A stretch of 64,000 bases of DNA from Scedosporium boydii (taxonomy: Eukaryota > Ascomycota > Sordariomycetes > Microascales > Microascaceae). The notes under the pieces were generated by a model, which worked only from the letters and a program-made list of their open reading frames with translations, was not told the origin of the DNA and searched no databases. The stretch covers positions 44,205-108,204 of the forward strand of contig NJFT01000139.1 in NCBI GenBank assembly GCA_002221725.1, read 5' to 3'. Position 1 is the stretch's first letter, and every line of letters starts with the position of its first letter. Position numbers and translations under genes: made by a program. This document shows, piece by piece, positions 33,073 to 46,392 of the stretch.

Positions 33073-36000
33073 CTTGACCAGTGAGCACGATAATCCTGGA
33101 TAAGATCTCGGACGGCCAGCACAGGTCGTAGAGTAATCAATAGATTTCTAATATACTCATGATACGCGATCGTCTTGTGTTTTTAAGAGGAGCGAGACCT
33201 AGTGAATATCAATGCGTTCGGGAGACAGACTGGGCACCCAAACCATAAACGTGTGTATTCGAAAGATATTCTTTGGCCATTTTAGGTCTCGTGTTCACCC
33301 TCTTCATACAGAAGGAGGCCGGTCCAAAAGCCTGGTTCTAGACTGCACCTAGGTGAAGTAACACTCACGATAGCAGTCTAACCGGGGCTCCAGATCCAGA
33401 CCAGGCCGTGAGAGAACTCCCAGAAGAGTAAGGCCAAGCGACCTTGGACAGTTCATATATAAAGCCCCGGGAAGGCTCCGATATTCGGGACTTCTCAAGA
33501 ACCAGTCGGAAGCGACCAAAGAACTGCAGACGATGCGGATGCACAGCTGCGTGGCGCCAAACGGTGCAGGGGTAACCACCGTGATATTGAAGGTTTCCGT
33601 CGTCGTCTTCTGCCTCCGATAGGTATGTTCAATTTATTTTTCTCCCCGGGGCGATCCTGAGAATCGGAATATCCCATATCCCTCGATGGCACTCTGTCTT
33701 CAGTCATTTGCATGACGTCAAGTCGAACTCGTCCAGTTCCAATGAGGCGACAAGGTTCTGCTGGTCTTACGCTAGACTCAAAATAGCGATATTGAGTTCG
33801 TTGTACCTCAGTCCTTGGGTGGTGAGAAACGTGCCAAAGTTTTGGATGATGATACTATGGAATGCAGGTTCCACGATGGTGACCTCCTGACGATGTTTGA
33901 CCGGTTTTAAGAATCGGGCTCTGTTGGTGCCCAAGTTGTTCCCATGATGCGGTTTCGGAAAGGGATGTGTCCTCTCCTTGTGAACTCTCTCGATTTCGAG
34001 CTGCCTCCCCAGCACCGATTGAGTGTAGAATTCATGGGTTTTGATCTATTTTCGATTAATGGTGTGTCCTCGGCAGGACCTACCATGGCAATAATAGTAT
34101 CGATGGAGCTGCCGGAGGACGCTTCTCTCCGGCCTGCATTTAAGAAGGTAGTTGGGAGCTATAAGTTGTCTCCTCATACATGGCCCCTATCTATATGACG
34201 TCTCAAGATATCAAATATTGCATGGCCAGAGGACTACTTCATCCGTGCATCGGGGCCGATGGCCCTATTGTAGTTCGTTGAGTTCACCCCACGGCCTAGT
34301 TCGCTAGAACTTCTAAGGGTACGGCGCGGGTCTCGCATGGGCCCTTCCGATTCCCTCGAAGGAGTTCAATCGGAGCGTCTCAGCCCGCGACAGCGGCATG
34401 CGTAGAACCTTCTTCTTAGCTGTGGCATCCACCGCCTGAGGGAGGGGGGGGGTTCTGCGGGACAAATCATGTCCCTTTTCTAGACTTTACGGCATCTCCA
34501 AACAAACCCCCCGGCCCTCGACGACTATACAGTATGGCGCCAAGGACTCCACAGAGTTCTCGAGGGTTGCGTCGTTGGTGATATCCTCCACGAATGACGT
34601 GGATCCGAACTGTGGGTGCCCGCAGATGTGGACTGTAACCCCAGTCTTGGCGCCGCGTTGGTGGAGAACACAGAACCCACGAGGGAGATGCTTATCGAAA
34701 TGTCGAAACGAGGGGGATGATGCATAGAGGTGAGCGAGAGCGGAACTGAGAGAGCCATAGGGGTAGGGGCTTGAGTGTCGAGATTAGAATTCACGAAGAC
34801 TTGAGGCAGACAACATTGATCAGCTTCCAACTTGCGTATGTCGTCGCCCTTCTTTTAGAATGAGAGTACTCGTGATTGATTTCTTCTTTTTCGTTTCTCT
34901 CCCATTACCCCAAGAAGGCCGTTGACTTCATCGACACGGTGACGGGCAGCCATTACGAACCCCCCAGCCGATCTGATAACAATCCGCCCTCGAACAAGAT
35001 AAAACCTCGCCCAGTGTCCCCCATCGACACTGAAGCTCTCCACTTCCTCGCCTTCCAATTCAGCAAGATCCCCCTTGTCTTTTACAGAGTTGTTTTCACC
35101 TCCAAATCCACCCTGAACAAACCCGGCTCTCCTTGCCCGCCACGACACAATGCCTAGAGCGCGCCGGAGAGCCCTCGTGATGAATGTTGTAAAAGACCTC
35201 GTCGTTACGTCTCGTCCGTCCACCCATAATGGTCTATGCGAAATGTGCAGTGCTGTACCGAGAGGAAGCCTATAGACAAGCAAGAGAGGAGGTTACTAGA
35301 CCAAATAACAATTGATTATATATATATTGAAGAACTTAGACTGCAGGCAGTGAATTTGGTCGTGCTGGTCGTGACTTCAAATGCCAACCAACTTGATGCC
35401 GGCCCATTCACCAAAAGATAGAAAAAACGTCAAAAAAGAATACCTCGTCGCCCTTGTTACCCCGTCGGGACTTGCGCGCCTGCAGAACCACCCTGGAACC
35501 ACCCTAAGGGATGGGGATCTTCTTTAGCACAGGAATTTGTTTACTCGACCCCTGGGCACACGCGGTCGCTCGTGGATCGGCCCCTAAAGTTTTTGCCCTC
35601 GTCAGGACTCGAACAGTGGTTCCTGCTCCCTTCGCTTCCTCGCTGCGTCCTCTGACCATCGGGCCATCGGCTGCTGGTGATAAACCGGGGGATGATTATA
35701 ATATATAACACATAAGCAGGCTTTTGGGGGGCGTTGTGAAGTGGCGGAAGGAGCGGAGGGGCGGGTTTGGGGGTGGGATGTGAGAAGGAAGGGGCGACCT
35801 GACGATGGGCCACTTTCTGGTGAATCCCTGGCCACACAACATCAATGTTCCTTGGGATTGGGGAGGGAGACATTGGACTTGCAGGCAATCCGTTGACCGG
35901 ATGCCCGAGAAGCACGCTGCTGCGTAGCTCATGCACTAGCATTAGGGAGGGCTAAGTAATAGTGCTAGGGAACCGTTATACGTGCCATTCCGAAATTCAT

Positions 36001-36141
36001 TTCTAACCTGGGTATCTTGGTAATAATTTTTTCCATCCACACACCAAACTAGGCCTTAGCCATTGGGCCCTTCCCCTGATTGATGTAACGCCCCACGTCG
36101 TGATTCCACTTCCACGCCGGGATGCTAAGACTACCTCTCTT
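33073..36141. other. Gene-poor intergenic stretch
   Basis: About 3.1 kb. Candidate ORFs, such as 34855-35283 on the minus strand (142 codons, Arg/Gly-rich) and 33708-34198 on the plus strand, have no domains and overlap opposite-strand ORFs of similar size, as expected by chance. A degenerate tRNA-like sequence lies at 35595-35671 on the minus strand. No transposon coding remnant recognised. Confidence 0.55.
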
Positions 36142-37297
36142 TTAACGGCGCTGCGACATGAAACCGGCTCGCAGGGCAAGAATTTGCGCTCGTTCGGCCT
36201 CAGGCAAGGCGTCGATAGTAGCTTGTGGGAGGTCCATAACCGCACGCATCAGAGCATCCGGGTCTTGGCCAGGAGCGGGAGCGGCAGGCGCAGGTGCCCC
36301 ATAGGTGGGCTGTGCGACGGGCGGGGGTGGGGCATATGGAGCAGCCGCTGTCGGGGGAGTATTCGTCGCTATGGGGCCAGCCACGCCTGGATAGCCGGCG
36401 ACTGGCTGTTGAGGGTGAGGATAACCAAGGGGAGGTGCCTGCTGTGGGGGCACAGGAGGCGCCGCTCCCGCATCGATCACGGAGGAGATGGCCTCTGGGG
36501 AGACTAAGTTCATGAGGAGGAGAGCTTGGAAGACGGCGTATGACAACTGAGGAGCTTGCTGAAGGAGCTCTGTCGCTCGATTGGGTTCGGTTGTCGCCAA
36601 GACTTTCATCTGGGTTAGAATGTCGAGAAGTTGCGCGGGAGGAAGGGTGTTAAGTGTTCTCGAAATCGCATCGGTACATGTGACGCCGGGCGGTAGGTCT
36701 TTTCCAGCGGGTAGAGGCGGGAGAGAGGCGCCTTGGGATTGAGGCGCGAGGCTGCCCATGCCGTTAGATTGGTAAGCGCTGCTGGCAGGAACTCCAGATG
36801 GCTGGTCAACGGTTAGCATATCAGGCAAGCTCACTTCCTGAAAATATAAAGATCTGGTGCACATGAACATACGTTCTCGCCGTCTTCGTCGTCGGCTCCT
36901 CCTTCGTTGGAGAAGTCTACCCTTAGTCGCCGACCCTTGATCTCGAAGTTGTGGAGGTTACGAACAGCAGAGGATGCGGAGTCTAAGACAAGGTATGGAT
37001 GGTTAGCGAATGATTTGGGACTTCGTAAAATGGTAAGCAAACATATTGCGATACCCCATACCTGCGTCGGGGTACTCGGCGAATCCAAAGCCCTTAGGTC
37101 GTCCCGTTTCCCGGTCGTAGACAAGGCGAAAGTTAAGCACCTTTCCTGCACTGCTGAAGATCTCAATGATCTGTTCCTCAGAGAGGTCTGGGTAAAATTA
37201 GCAGAATTCCTATGCCTCACAGGTCGCCAGAAAAGATGGGTGTACCATATGGGATGTTGCCTACGAAGACAACACGGGAGGGCGGTTTGGTGGACAT
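36142..37297 (-). CDS. RNA15: Cleavage stimulation factor subunit CstF-64 / Rna15 homologue
   Basis: mRNA 3'-end processing factor that binds the GU/U-rich element downstream of the poly(A) site. Four exons: complement(36142..36801, 36873..36982, 37062..37187, 37246..37297), 315 aa. The N-terminal RRM has RNP-2 VVFVGNIPY, DLSEEQIIEIFSSAGKV and RNP-1 KGFGFAEY. A hinge domain follows (AISRTLNTLPPAQLLDIL, QLSYAVFQALLLMNLVSPEAI), then a Pro/Ala-rich segment and the short C-terminal helix bundle (LPQATIDALPEAERAQILALR) that contacts Pcf11 in the family. Intron 3 could end at either of two CAG acceptors 36 nt apart, 36838 or 36802; I chose 36802 because it gives a 71-nt intron with a proper TGCTAAC branch. 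Divergent from ERV46. Confidence 0.9.
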
Positions 37298-38112
37298 GGT
37301 AAGTGCAGAGTGTCTCTATGCTCAGAAAAAAAAAGATACAGGCACAGCACGGGAAAGGGAAAGTGAGAGCGAGAGTGCGAGAGAATAAAAGAATGTATAG
37401 TGGCCAATCTATAAATGCCAATGGTGTCAAATATGGTAATGGAGTACTGTAGTGATGTTGTTGTTGTTATTGGGAAAAGTTCACTGAGGATCTTCAAGTG
37501 GGTTTGGGGATGAAGTTGGAATGTGAACAGGTCAGCCTTGGTATTGGCAAAGGTGAGAAGTTGAAAACTGCTGCTAATAACCAATGAGAGTGGATTGAGC
37601 TTCATTGTTCGTTTGTTCCTCCCAGCCTTGGAGCTTGGATGCTCTGGAGCTGTATTCAAACGACGATTTTCCGAGGGGCCAATCATTGCATATGGAGGAA
37701 ACCGTACCATCAAGTACCAAAGTAGTTTAGTTTACGCAATCGCTCAGGAACCGAGACGGACCTTGAGACCAGTTTACAGGGGACCAACTGAGCCATCGGC
37801 CAAGCTGACGCAAGGCCCAGGTCCAGCCTTATCTGCCAAAGTGTCCAAAGCGAATTCTGGCCACAAATTTCGTCGCCAACCCGACCCTCACCTGCTGACT
37901 CTCATCTCCCTTCCTGCGAAACACCGACTGCAATTGGGGACATCCTTCAATGCCAATCTGTTAGTGTTGGCTTTGACCGGTTCATTGCATTTCAATCGTT
38001 TTCTATCCTGGTTTTCTGATTGCGCTGAAGCTCGCCGACAGCATCTTTCCCGCCTGACTTCTTGCGACCCTGGAGGGTGGTTTGACCCCCCGCCCTCTCT
38101 CACTCCCTCACA
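37298..38112. promoter_or_regulatory. Divergent promoter region, CstF-64 / ERV46
   Basis: 815 bp between divergent start codons, with pyrimidine-rich patches next to the ERV46 start (38050-38112, CCGCCCTCTCTCACTCCCTC). No specific factor site was recognised. Confidence 0.6.
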
Positions 38113-39621
38113 ATGGCGCCGAAATCGCGGTTCACAAGGCTTGATGCCTTCACGAAAACGGTGGATGAGGCGAGGATTAGGACAACCTCTGGTGGTATTG
38201 TCACCATAGTATCACTCATTATCGTCTTATACTTGGCTTGGGGAGAATGGAGGGACTACCGCACGATAATTATCCAACCGGAGCTGATTGTTGACAAGGG
38301 CAGAGGTAAACTACCATCGCTGATACTCCTTAATTGCAAGATTAGAAGCTAACTTGCCGTCCCAATTAGGCGAGCGCATGGAAATCCACCTGAACGTAAC
38401 CTTCCCCAAGGTCCCGTGCGAGCTTCTCACCCTCGATGTGATGGACGTCTCTGGCGAACAGCAGCATGGCATCATGCACGGCATTAATAAAGTCCGTCTG
38501 CGACCCAGCTCTGAGGGTGGCGGCGTGATCGATGTCAAGGCGCTGTAAGTTCATGGTCCCCTGAACTTACTCTTCATGCCACCTGTGCCGAACGTGGGCT
38601 TACAACCTTGACCGCAGTCGTAACGAGAATGAGGTAGCTATCCATCTCGACCCCAACTACTGTGGCGGTTGCTACGGTGCCGACGCGCCCCCCAATGCGC
38701 AAAAGAAGGGCTGCTGCAACACTTGCGAGGAGGTTAGGGAGGCGTACGCTCGGGCTGGCTGGGCCTTTGGTAGCGGGGAAAATGTCGAGCAATGTGAGCG
38801 CGAGCACTATTCCGAGAAGCTGATGGAACAGAAGGCGGAAGGCTGCCGCATCGAAGGCGCTCTCCGGGTCAACAAGGTTATAGGAAACTTCCACCTTGCA
38901 CCCGGTCGAAGCTTCAGCAACGGCCCCCACCATGTTCACGACCTCAAGAACTACTGGGAGCCTGGTCCGAACAATGTCAAGCACGACTTCACCCACATCA
39001 TTCACTCCCTTCGATTTGGCCCCCAGCTGCCGGAGGACGTCACGAGGAAGCTCGGCTCGAACGCGCTGCCTTGGACTAACCATCACCTAAATCCTCTCGA
39101 CGGTACTCGCCAGGACACCAGCGACTCGAATTTCAACTTCATGTACTTTGTCAAGATTGTGCCAACTTCTTACTTGCCACTTGGCTGGGAGAAAAAGGTC
39201 CGCAACATAATTCAGGGAGACAGTGCCAGCCTCGGTGCCTTGGGAGCCGCGGGCGATGGAAGTGTCGAGACCCACCAATATTCCGTTACTATTCACAAGC
39301 GTAGCCTAAGCGGAGGAAATGACGAAGACCATGAGGAGAAATTCCACGCCAAGGGTGGAATTCCAGGCGTTTTCTTTTCATATGTAAGTCATCGACATCT
39401 TTACTTCGACCTGTGGGGTTTTTACGGTTACTAACACTACGTTGTAGGATATCTCTCCCATGAAGGTCATCAACCGAGAGCAGAAGAGCAAAACGTTTAC
39501 CGGATTCCTTACTGGCTTGTGTGCCGTTATTGGAGGCACTTTAACCGTTGCCGCGGCAGTTGACCGAGGCCTATTTGAGGGTGCCACCAGGCTCAAGAAG
39601 CTGCGATCAAAGGAGAACTGA
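38113..39621 (+). CDS. ERV46: COPII vesicle protein Erv46
   Basis: Transmembrane cargo-receptor subunit cycling between ER and Golgi with Erv41; it aids retrieval and sorting of some ER proteins. Four exons: 38113..38305, 38370..38544, 38618..39383, 39448..39621; 435 aa, slightly longer than yeast Erv46. The start MAPKSRFTRLDAFTKTVDEA is the conserved cytosolic N-terminus, followed by a first membrane span (TIVSLIIVLYLAW). The lumenal domain has VPCELLTLDVMDVSG and a Cys-rich patch (NYCGGCYGA, GCCNTCEEVREAYARAGWAF). A second span lies near the C-terminus (GLCAVIGGTLTVAAAVDRGLF). Introns are 64-73 nt, with donors GTAAAC, GTAAGT and GTAAGT, and the joins keep the family sequence. The ATG context ACAATGG is strong. 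Confidence 0.95.
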
Positions 39622-42600
39622 GGGAATGAACGACAGGAGAAAATTTGATTGGGAGGAAGGAAGGCCCTATTAAAGCTGGATATCGCTGGGCCTATTTTTA
39701 TGGATTTGACTGTACACTACACTCCTCCCCCCGCTTTGGTGACGGGATCGGCTCGTGTATATGGGGTTCTGCTGATGGCATTGGCATTTGGAGTTCATGG
39801 AATTATTTTGGGAGTCTTGATTTTTTTTTCTTCATAAATGAAAAGCAGGGAACCAAAGTCGACCGACACTATGTCGTAGACAGTTCATGCAGACTGTCCT
39901 GAAATTGTGATGTGCTCGTTGTCGCATGGGTGCTGATCCTAATGGTGGAGCTTTGCGGTGTGTCAAGGACAACATGGGAGAGAACCGGACAAGTACGAGC
40001 TGTTTTCAATGACTGCCCACGGTATTCATACATAAGTTAGTATTCATGGGAATGCAGACCCTCGAACGAGATATCTTTCGCCACAGTTCCCCGGCCCGAT
40101 CTTGATATATTGAAGTCGTACCTGGGTACGAAGTTGTGGAAGGAAGCGCAGCAGAGCGCAAGCTTTCACCATGGAGAAGCTCCACTCCCTTTTTGCCCAA
40201 TTGTCCATGCTGCAGCTAAGTTCTCAGCTTTTACTTGTATATGCTTGCTCACTCATTATAGCTGTTTGAATGATATTAATAGATTAGCCGAACACTTTCT
40301 CTTTTTCTGCTTCGGAGCGGTCCGTAATATTAATGCCAGAGATGAGACATTATTGGGGATAGCCGCGGGGAATGAGGTGCATTCCTGGCAACACTGGCCC
40401 TAGATGGTTCGGCTAACATCAACTCATCTCTCTCTTTACTTGAAGATAAACCATTTTGTCTTCCTCAATTTATAGATTTAGGTTGTTCTTCGAGCACGTC
40501 ACTTCCCGGTCCAATCGGTAGTTGGAAGATGTTGTGCCTAGCGTCAAACGTGGAATTTATTAATACGTCGCGTAAACTCCAACGCTCACCAAGAACACGG
40601 TCCTCACAGGCACTCGCTCTGCAAGGGAGTTGTTGATGCATCCGGGCGATCTGAAACATCTCGCAACCCCTTCTTGAGGGTCCAGACCAAGGGAAAGCTC
40701 TCCACCTCAATGGCAAACTGAGGAAACCGCCTCTGATGTGCTGGAAGGTCTTGGATGGTGGGGTGAGGAGCTCTCCACAAAGGAGTCTCAGACTGTTTTG
40801 GAACCTTGCCCTGAGTTTCCCCTAGGGTTCGAAGCAACAAGCGACGAAACATTCTCGTGCCTTTTGGGAAATGTGATATCCTCGGCTTGCCATTTATGCT
40901 CGCAAGCAATCCGAAAAAGCGTAAAAAATCAATTGATCACGTTGTCATGTTAGTGCAGTGTAGTGCAGGTTGTATTATCGTATTATTGGAACTTGACCAA
41001 ATAATGGTGGCATTCATTGCCTCCGCCGTGGAATGTCCCTCCAGGGGGTAAGAATCTATCAATTGATCCGTATTGGTACCGTACGAACTTTCGATCAAGG
41101 CTTACTGTGCTTAGATAACCCATTTTGTTCCCATGTCAGGTGAACCTTGAACTGGTACCTGCGCCATGCAGCAACGGGAAGCTAGCGGCGAAAAGGGACG
41201 CATCTGGATGGAGTTGGTCAGGGGTTCAAGTCAGTCATCTGTCCCAAGTAATTGGAAGTAATATTAGATTACTTAGTGCTTCTTACACCTTAATGGATGC
41301 CTCGTAGTAATATTATGAAGCACAATAATACCACAACCATGACCGAGACAAATTTCGTCCTCTGATCCCACCCATCAGATGTCCGACGTTGTGTCTTGTC
41401 ACCTTTACCCCTGTTTTCGACCTGGTTGCCTCTCTAACTTGTTGAGCAACCAAAAGGATAAAAGGTGCTATCGATGCAGGGATGTTCGAGCATGTTACAA
41501 TTTCCATTACCGGGAGGCTTCGAGACTTGTCTTTGACACTCATTCCCGCTTACTTCGTACTGCGTATGGGCGCGCAACCGGACATGCCTCCAAACAACAT
41601 CAACTTTGGGCTTTGGTGGTGTGAAATACCGGGAGCAATGTTTCGTGGAAGGTCTTGGCAGGAACATCTCCGTTAGTGGGCCTTAACGGGGCCATCCTCG
41701 AATGCATGCTGCACTGCACTTGCCTCTGGGCCTGGTCGAATAACCGGTCCGACCGTTGGAAGTAAGTACAAGTACTTTGCTGTGTACAATTCTGCAAGGA
41801 TGCTGAACTCCAAGGTGCCAATGATATCTCCAGTAATTTCACTTTTCCGGGGATTTCATGCGGTCTGGGAATTAGCGTGCGAAATATTAGCTTCTTTGCC
41901 CATTGCTACACCACAAAGTGTGCAAGTAGCGTACTTCGTGCCTCGGACTCCTTTTCCTGAAGATTCAGGAAGGGACCGCGATTCGGGTCTGTTCGTCTGT
42001 TGAGTAGATGCTGCTGTGGGGATTAGGTTTCGGTGGCTTTAACGGTCTTTGAGGCGTAGCTGATTCCTTCGAGGCTTGCACTTCGCGCCTGAACTTACGA
42101 AGCAGATTTGGAGGCAGTTTAAGCTTGTGATTGTGATTGATGAGTTTAATGCTACTTCATGGAGGGGCTTGAATCCTGTTGAGCGAATGGGCTTCTTCGG
42201 ACATCTAGATCTGCCTCTATCCAAGCCACATTTGCGGACGCAAGCACTTGCGTTCATTTCACTGGCTCGCCTTGAGATTATTCATAGTCAATAATGGTGT
42301 TCTACTAATATCTGTTTCTTAGAGTTCAGGGCAACATTCAGCGCGCCCTCTTTGCTCTCTTCAGTGGACTCGGCCAGATGTAATGAGAGGTGCGCAACGG
42401 AGAGGAAGGAATGGCATCGATCTTTCCTTCCAGAAATTGGTCGCGCATCGTGGCTTCGATTCGACCTGGAAGGTCTGTTCCCTGTGATTCTGAGGTGTAA
42501 ATACGGGGTACATACCATAAACGGTGGTACATACGTTCATACGGGAGCGCATTTGTGAAAACACCTCCTTGGTACGAAGTACGAAGTGGTCCAATTGCCT

Positions 42601-44056
42601 GACACTGTGGACGATGGTGGACTCAGGAGTAAAAAAAGAGACATAGAGGTCTCCTTCATACTACCACTACATTGACAGATCGAGGGAAAAATCATGATCT
42701 AGGTACCAAGTACCTCAGAAGTACAGTAAAATGGGTGTTATCCCACCGCAATGGCATCTCTTTGCGTGTCGAACCAAGTCTACATAAGTACCTGAATTCC
42801 TCATTGATCCACACTTCGTACCTCCCGACACCCCTGGCTTGTACCACGCCCCTTTCACTAAATCCGTGCAAACAGGCCGAGGTGGGAACTCAAGTGGGCT
42901 TGTTGCCAATAATAAGGCATTTTTAGCTTCCTGGGCATCCACTGGCTTCCGTTCGGTGGCTGTAATTGGCCCTGTCCTCAAACTAGTAGCACTGTGCTTA
43001 AGTGCTACGACGCATGCGGAGGAACTCCCAAAACGTACCTTCCTCCCTAGACTGGACCGACTGGACTGACTTGGAGGGTAGTCCCGGTGCACTAACAACT
43101 AACACCAGACCCCAAACTTCATCTAATCTTTCTATCCGCCGCCCATCGCACCACTGTCGCATTCGCTCCGTCGTTGTCCGTCGCTGGTTTTCCATACTCT
43201 CGTTTTTTCTTCCTCTCCTCGACATCCGATCGTCACGTCGAATCTTGGCTCCTACTTGGATCCTCGAGTTATTTCGTGGTACAGAACCAACTCAAAGGGG
43301 GTGTCTCTCTCACATTCCACTCCTCTAATTGACATTGGCCCCTTCGAATTTTCCTCGCCTTTACTGCCCGAAGCGAATCGTCAACACCATTTCTGCAGTC
43401 GGTGACAGCAAGTGACTCGTTGGACTCTCGTCACAAATCTGGCCTTTCTGGGTTTTTAGAGATTTGTAGAATTTAAAATCCACAGAGCTCGCATTCCAAA
43501 GCATCAACATCGATCCGCTCGTTAGACTAGCAGACGCCATTCGCCTCCTTAACTCCCAGGTCGATCCGGCAGCTCTTTCTCTTTGCGCATTCTCCCACCC
43601 GTCCATTACTGTCGCTTCCTATGGGTTTGACAGAAACCGATCGATTTATGCGCCCACCGATCGACCGAACGTCTAAAGACTAACTGCATCTCACCATCTA
43701 ATCACGCCAACCGTTTCGCCAATATCTATCTATCCCTTAAGTGCCGGTCGGGGTTGTGCGTTGTCCACTACTAACAGCGGATCTGGAACCTTGAGGATTG
43801 GGCTCCAAGTTGTCACTCACGGCCGACCAACGTTGATCTAGGAGCCCGGCCTCACCCTCTACCACCACTACTACCATCTCGCGAATCTCGCATCGTGCAT
43901 GCCCCTGCGCACTAGGGAGCCTTCAACCGCCTAGTTCCAGGAGCAAGGCCCAAAGTCGAAGGGAAGTTGGCATCGTCTAGACGCTCGACATAGCTGTGCA
44001 CACTTATAGGAAGCATCCGGTCTTGGTTAACCCCTAAGTTTCTAATACCCGACACA
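39622..44056. other. 4.4-kb gene-poor stretch and Sel1-gene promoter
   Basis: Only short ORFs without domains. Exact motif copies start at 41551 and 42573, with partial ones at 40126 and 41931. The last kilobase (43050-44056) is strongly pyrimidine-rich on the plus strand and probably holds the promoter and a long 5' leader of the Sel1-repeat gene. Confidence 0.55.
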
Positions 44057-46392
44057 ATGGTCCCGCCGCCAGGTCCTCTCGACCTTCGGGCAACTTCCCG
44101 GACCTCCTCCCGGCCGCCGCTTCGATCACCGAGGCTTCATGTTGCCGGGGAGGTACCCCCCGAATTATCACCTCTCGATGCCTTTGCCTTGCAAAGCCGG
44201 CTTTTGGCAAAACAGCTTGAGGATTCTGGGAGAAAAGCTGGTCGCCGTATGAGCAGATTGCCTCCCCTTACGACCGAGAGTCCTTTGGTTGTGCAGGGCC
44301 GGTCTGAATATTTCCGTTCAATGTCCCAAGATTCTGCCTCGTCTGACCAGAGCAATCAATCCGAACAATTGAACGACGGACTAGGCTTGCGAACCGAGAT
44401 CGAAGATGCATTCGGCGACAAAAGGCCCGTCTCTATGCACCCGCGCATGAGCCGCATCCCGCCTACTCCTTGCGATGACATCCCAGTCCCCCCGTTGACC
44501 CGCGAGATGAGCCGCGAGCAGGACATCAATGGAATAGATCAGACAACATCAGCATTCGGCGCTCAACGAATGGAATCGCCGTCTCCCATCGACGAATCCT
44601 CTCCTGTACAGGAACACTTTCATACCTCCCCCGGCAAACATGGCCCTAGTTCTGCTTCAGAAAATGGCTCTCTTCCTACCGTACCTTCTCCGGAACGCCA
44701 CATGCGGCAGCACGCAGGGGCCTTCGAACCACTAGGACTCGCCCCGCCAAGGCCTGCGTTCCATAACCGTCCTTCGAGTGTAGCGTCGTCGCCGCTTGAG
44801 CCTACAGACGAGGAGGGTGTGATGTCGAGCTCATTCCATTCCCTACCCCCTAGAAAATTGTCTAGTGGGAGCGGTATTTCCAACTCTCAAGCGGCCTCGC
44901 CAGCCTTACCACACGCCCAGCGATCTCCTTCGATAGCGTCAGAGCGATCAGCACCTCTCCCCCGGCCGTCCTTCAATTTTTCGAGACCTCTAAGTAGGGC
45001 CGGCACCCCCGGTCTAGACTTCACCATTAGAAAAACTTCTCTCGACACTTACTCAACCCCCACGGCGGCCGAAGAGGGTGTGAGCACCCCACATAGCATT
45101 AGCAGCGAAACTTTCGAGGGCCACGATGATAGCAAGGCAGCAGCCCCTTCATACATCTATTCGAAATTCACGCTTCCTCGTGGCAAGGCCCTCCACCGGT
45201 CCAACCTCTCTGATAATCAAAACAAAAGTGCCTTCGTCTGGGATCAACCTATGGTCCCACCGAGTAGCATGCCGCATTCTATCCCTGGCGCACCACCTTC
45301 GCCACCGATCCGGGCATCAAGTCCGTCTAACAAGGATCTTTCTAGCGGTTATAGTGTCCGAGGCCCGTCTCTAGACCATAACGCTGGAATTGGCCCCGCA
45401 CCGCAGCCTTCGCCTAATCCCAGTCGTCCGTCCACGGATGAAGGACGATCTTCTGAAGATGATCCGCGGGGCAGAGCACTTACGTCTCCCGTCCACGACA
45501 AGATGCGGGGGGCAACGACCATGTCCATTTCCACCAGCGATTCCGCCAGCACGATCAAGGCGGGCCGTTCGGCACATGGCGCCGTACCATCTGCATCTGA
45601 AATGACGGCAGAGGAACATCTTGCGAAGGGTATCGAGTGCCACGAAAATGGCTCTCTAAGCGAGTCAACCTACCACCTTCGATTGGCCGCTAGGCAACAC
45701 CTTCCCACAGCAATGCTTCTTTACGCACTTGCCTGCCGCCATGGCTGGGGCATGAAGGTCAATGAGCGAGAAGGCGTTGAATGGCTACGCAAGGCCGCTG
45801 AATATGCAAGCCTAGAAATCGCCGACGACGAAGATCAAGAGAAGGAAGGGAAGCATGTCGATGTCGTCGGACGTCGGACCAGAAAGGCGCAATTTGCTCT
45901 AAGTATCTACGAACTTGGAGTAAGCCATATGAACGGTTGGGGCATCGAGCAAGACCGAGTATTGGCCTTGCGATGCTTCGAGATTGCTGGATGTAAGTTT
46001 TTCTACCTCCAAGCGATATATATACGCGTTTCCGAAGACTAATTCGCATGCTTGACAGCTTGGGGTGATGTTGATGCACTCGCTGAAGCTGGCTTTTGTT
46101 ACGCCCAAGGTATTGGATGCAAGAAAGACCTAAAGAAGAGTGCCAAGTTTTACCGAATGGCTGAGGCCAAGGGCATGAGCATGGTGGGCAATAGCTGGTG
46201 AGTTATCTTGTCTTCCGTGCCCAATTTTCGCCTTTGGGAAGACGACCACTGACTCGCCCATGTTTGCGTAGGATCCACAAGTCAAAGTATGACGACGATG
46301 ATGACAAGGACTCCAAGTCTGATACCAAGTCCATCAAGAACCGGAGCAAGTCCCGTACAAGAGGACTCTTCCGCCTAAAGTCCAACTCTTAA
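44057..46392 (+). CDS. Sel1-repeat protein, possible chitin-synthase-regulator type
   Basis: Three exons: 44057..45992, 46059..46197, 46272..46392; 731 aa. The first 500 residues are a Ser/Pro-rich disordered region with many potential phosphosites. The C-terminal third holds about four Sel1-like helical repeats: EEHLAKGIECHENGSLSEST, TAMLLYALACRHGWGMKVNE, YELGVSHMNGWGIEQDRVLA, AEAGFCYAQGIGCKKDLKKS. The tail is Lys/Ser/Asp-rich and ends FRLKSNS. Sel1 repeats are protein-binding scaffolds; in fungi such proteins include Skt5/Chs4-type chitin synthase activators and Dsf2-like proteins. The prenylation CAAX box of Skt5 is absent here, so I favour a Dsf2-like scaffold and leave the symbol empty. 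Introns are 66 and 74 nt with GTAAGT and GTGAGT donors. Confidence 0.85.

Noticed and set aside
34855..35283. 142-codon minus-strand ORF
   Set aside because: No recognisable family, and the opposite strand has an ORF of similar quality.
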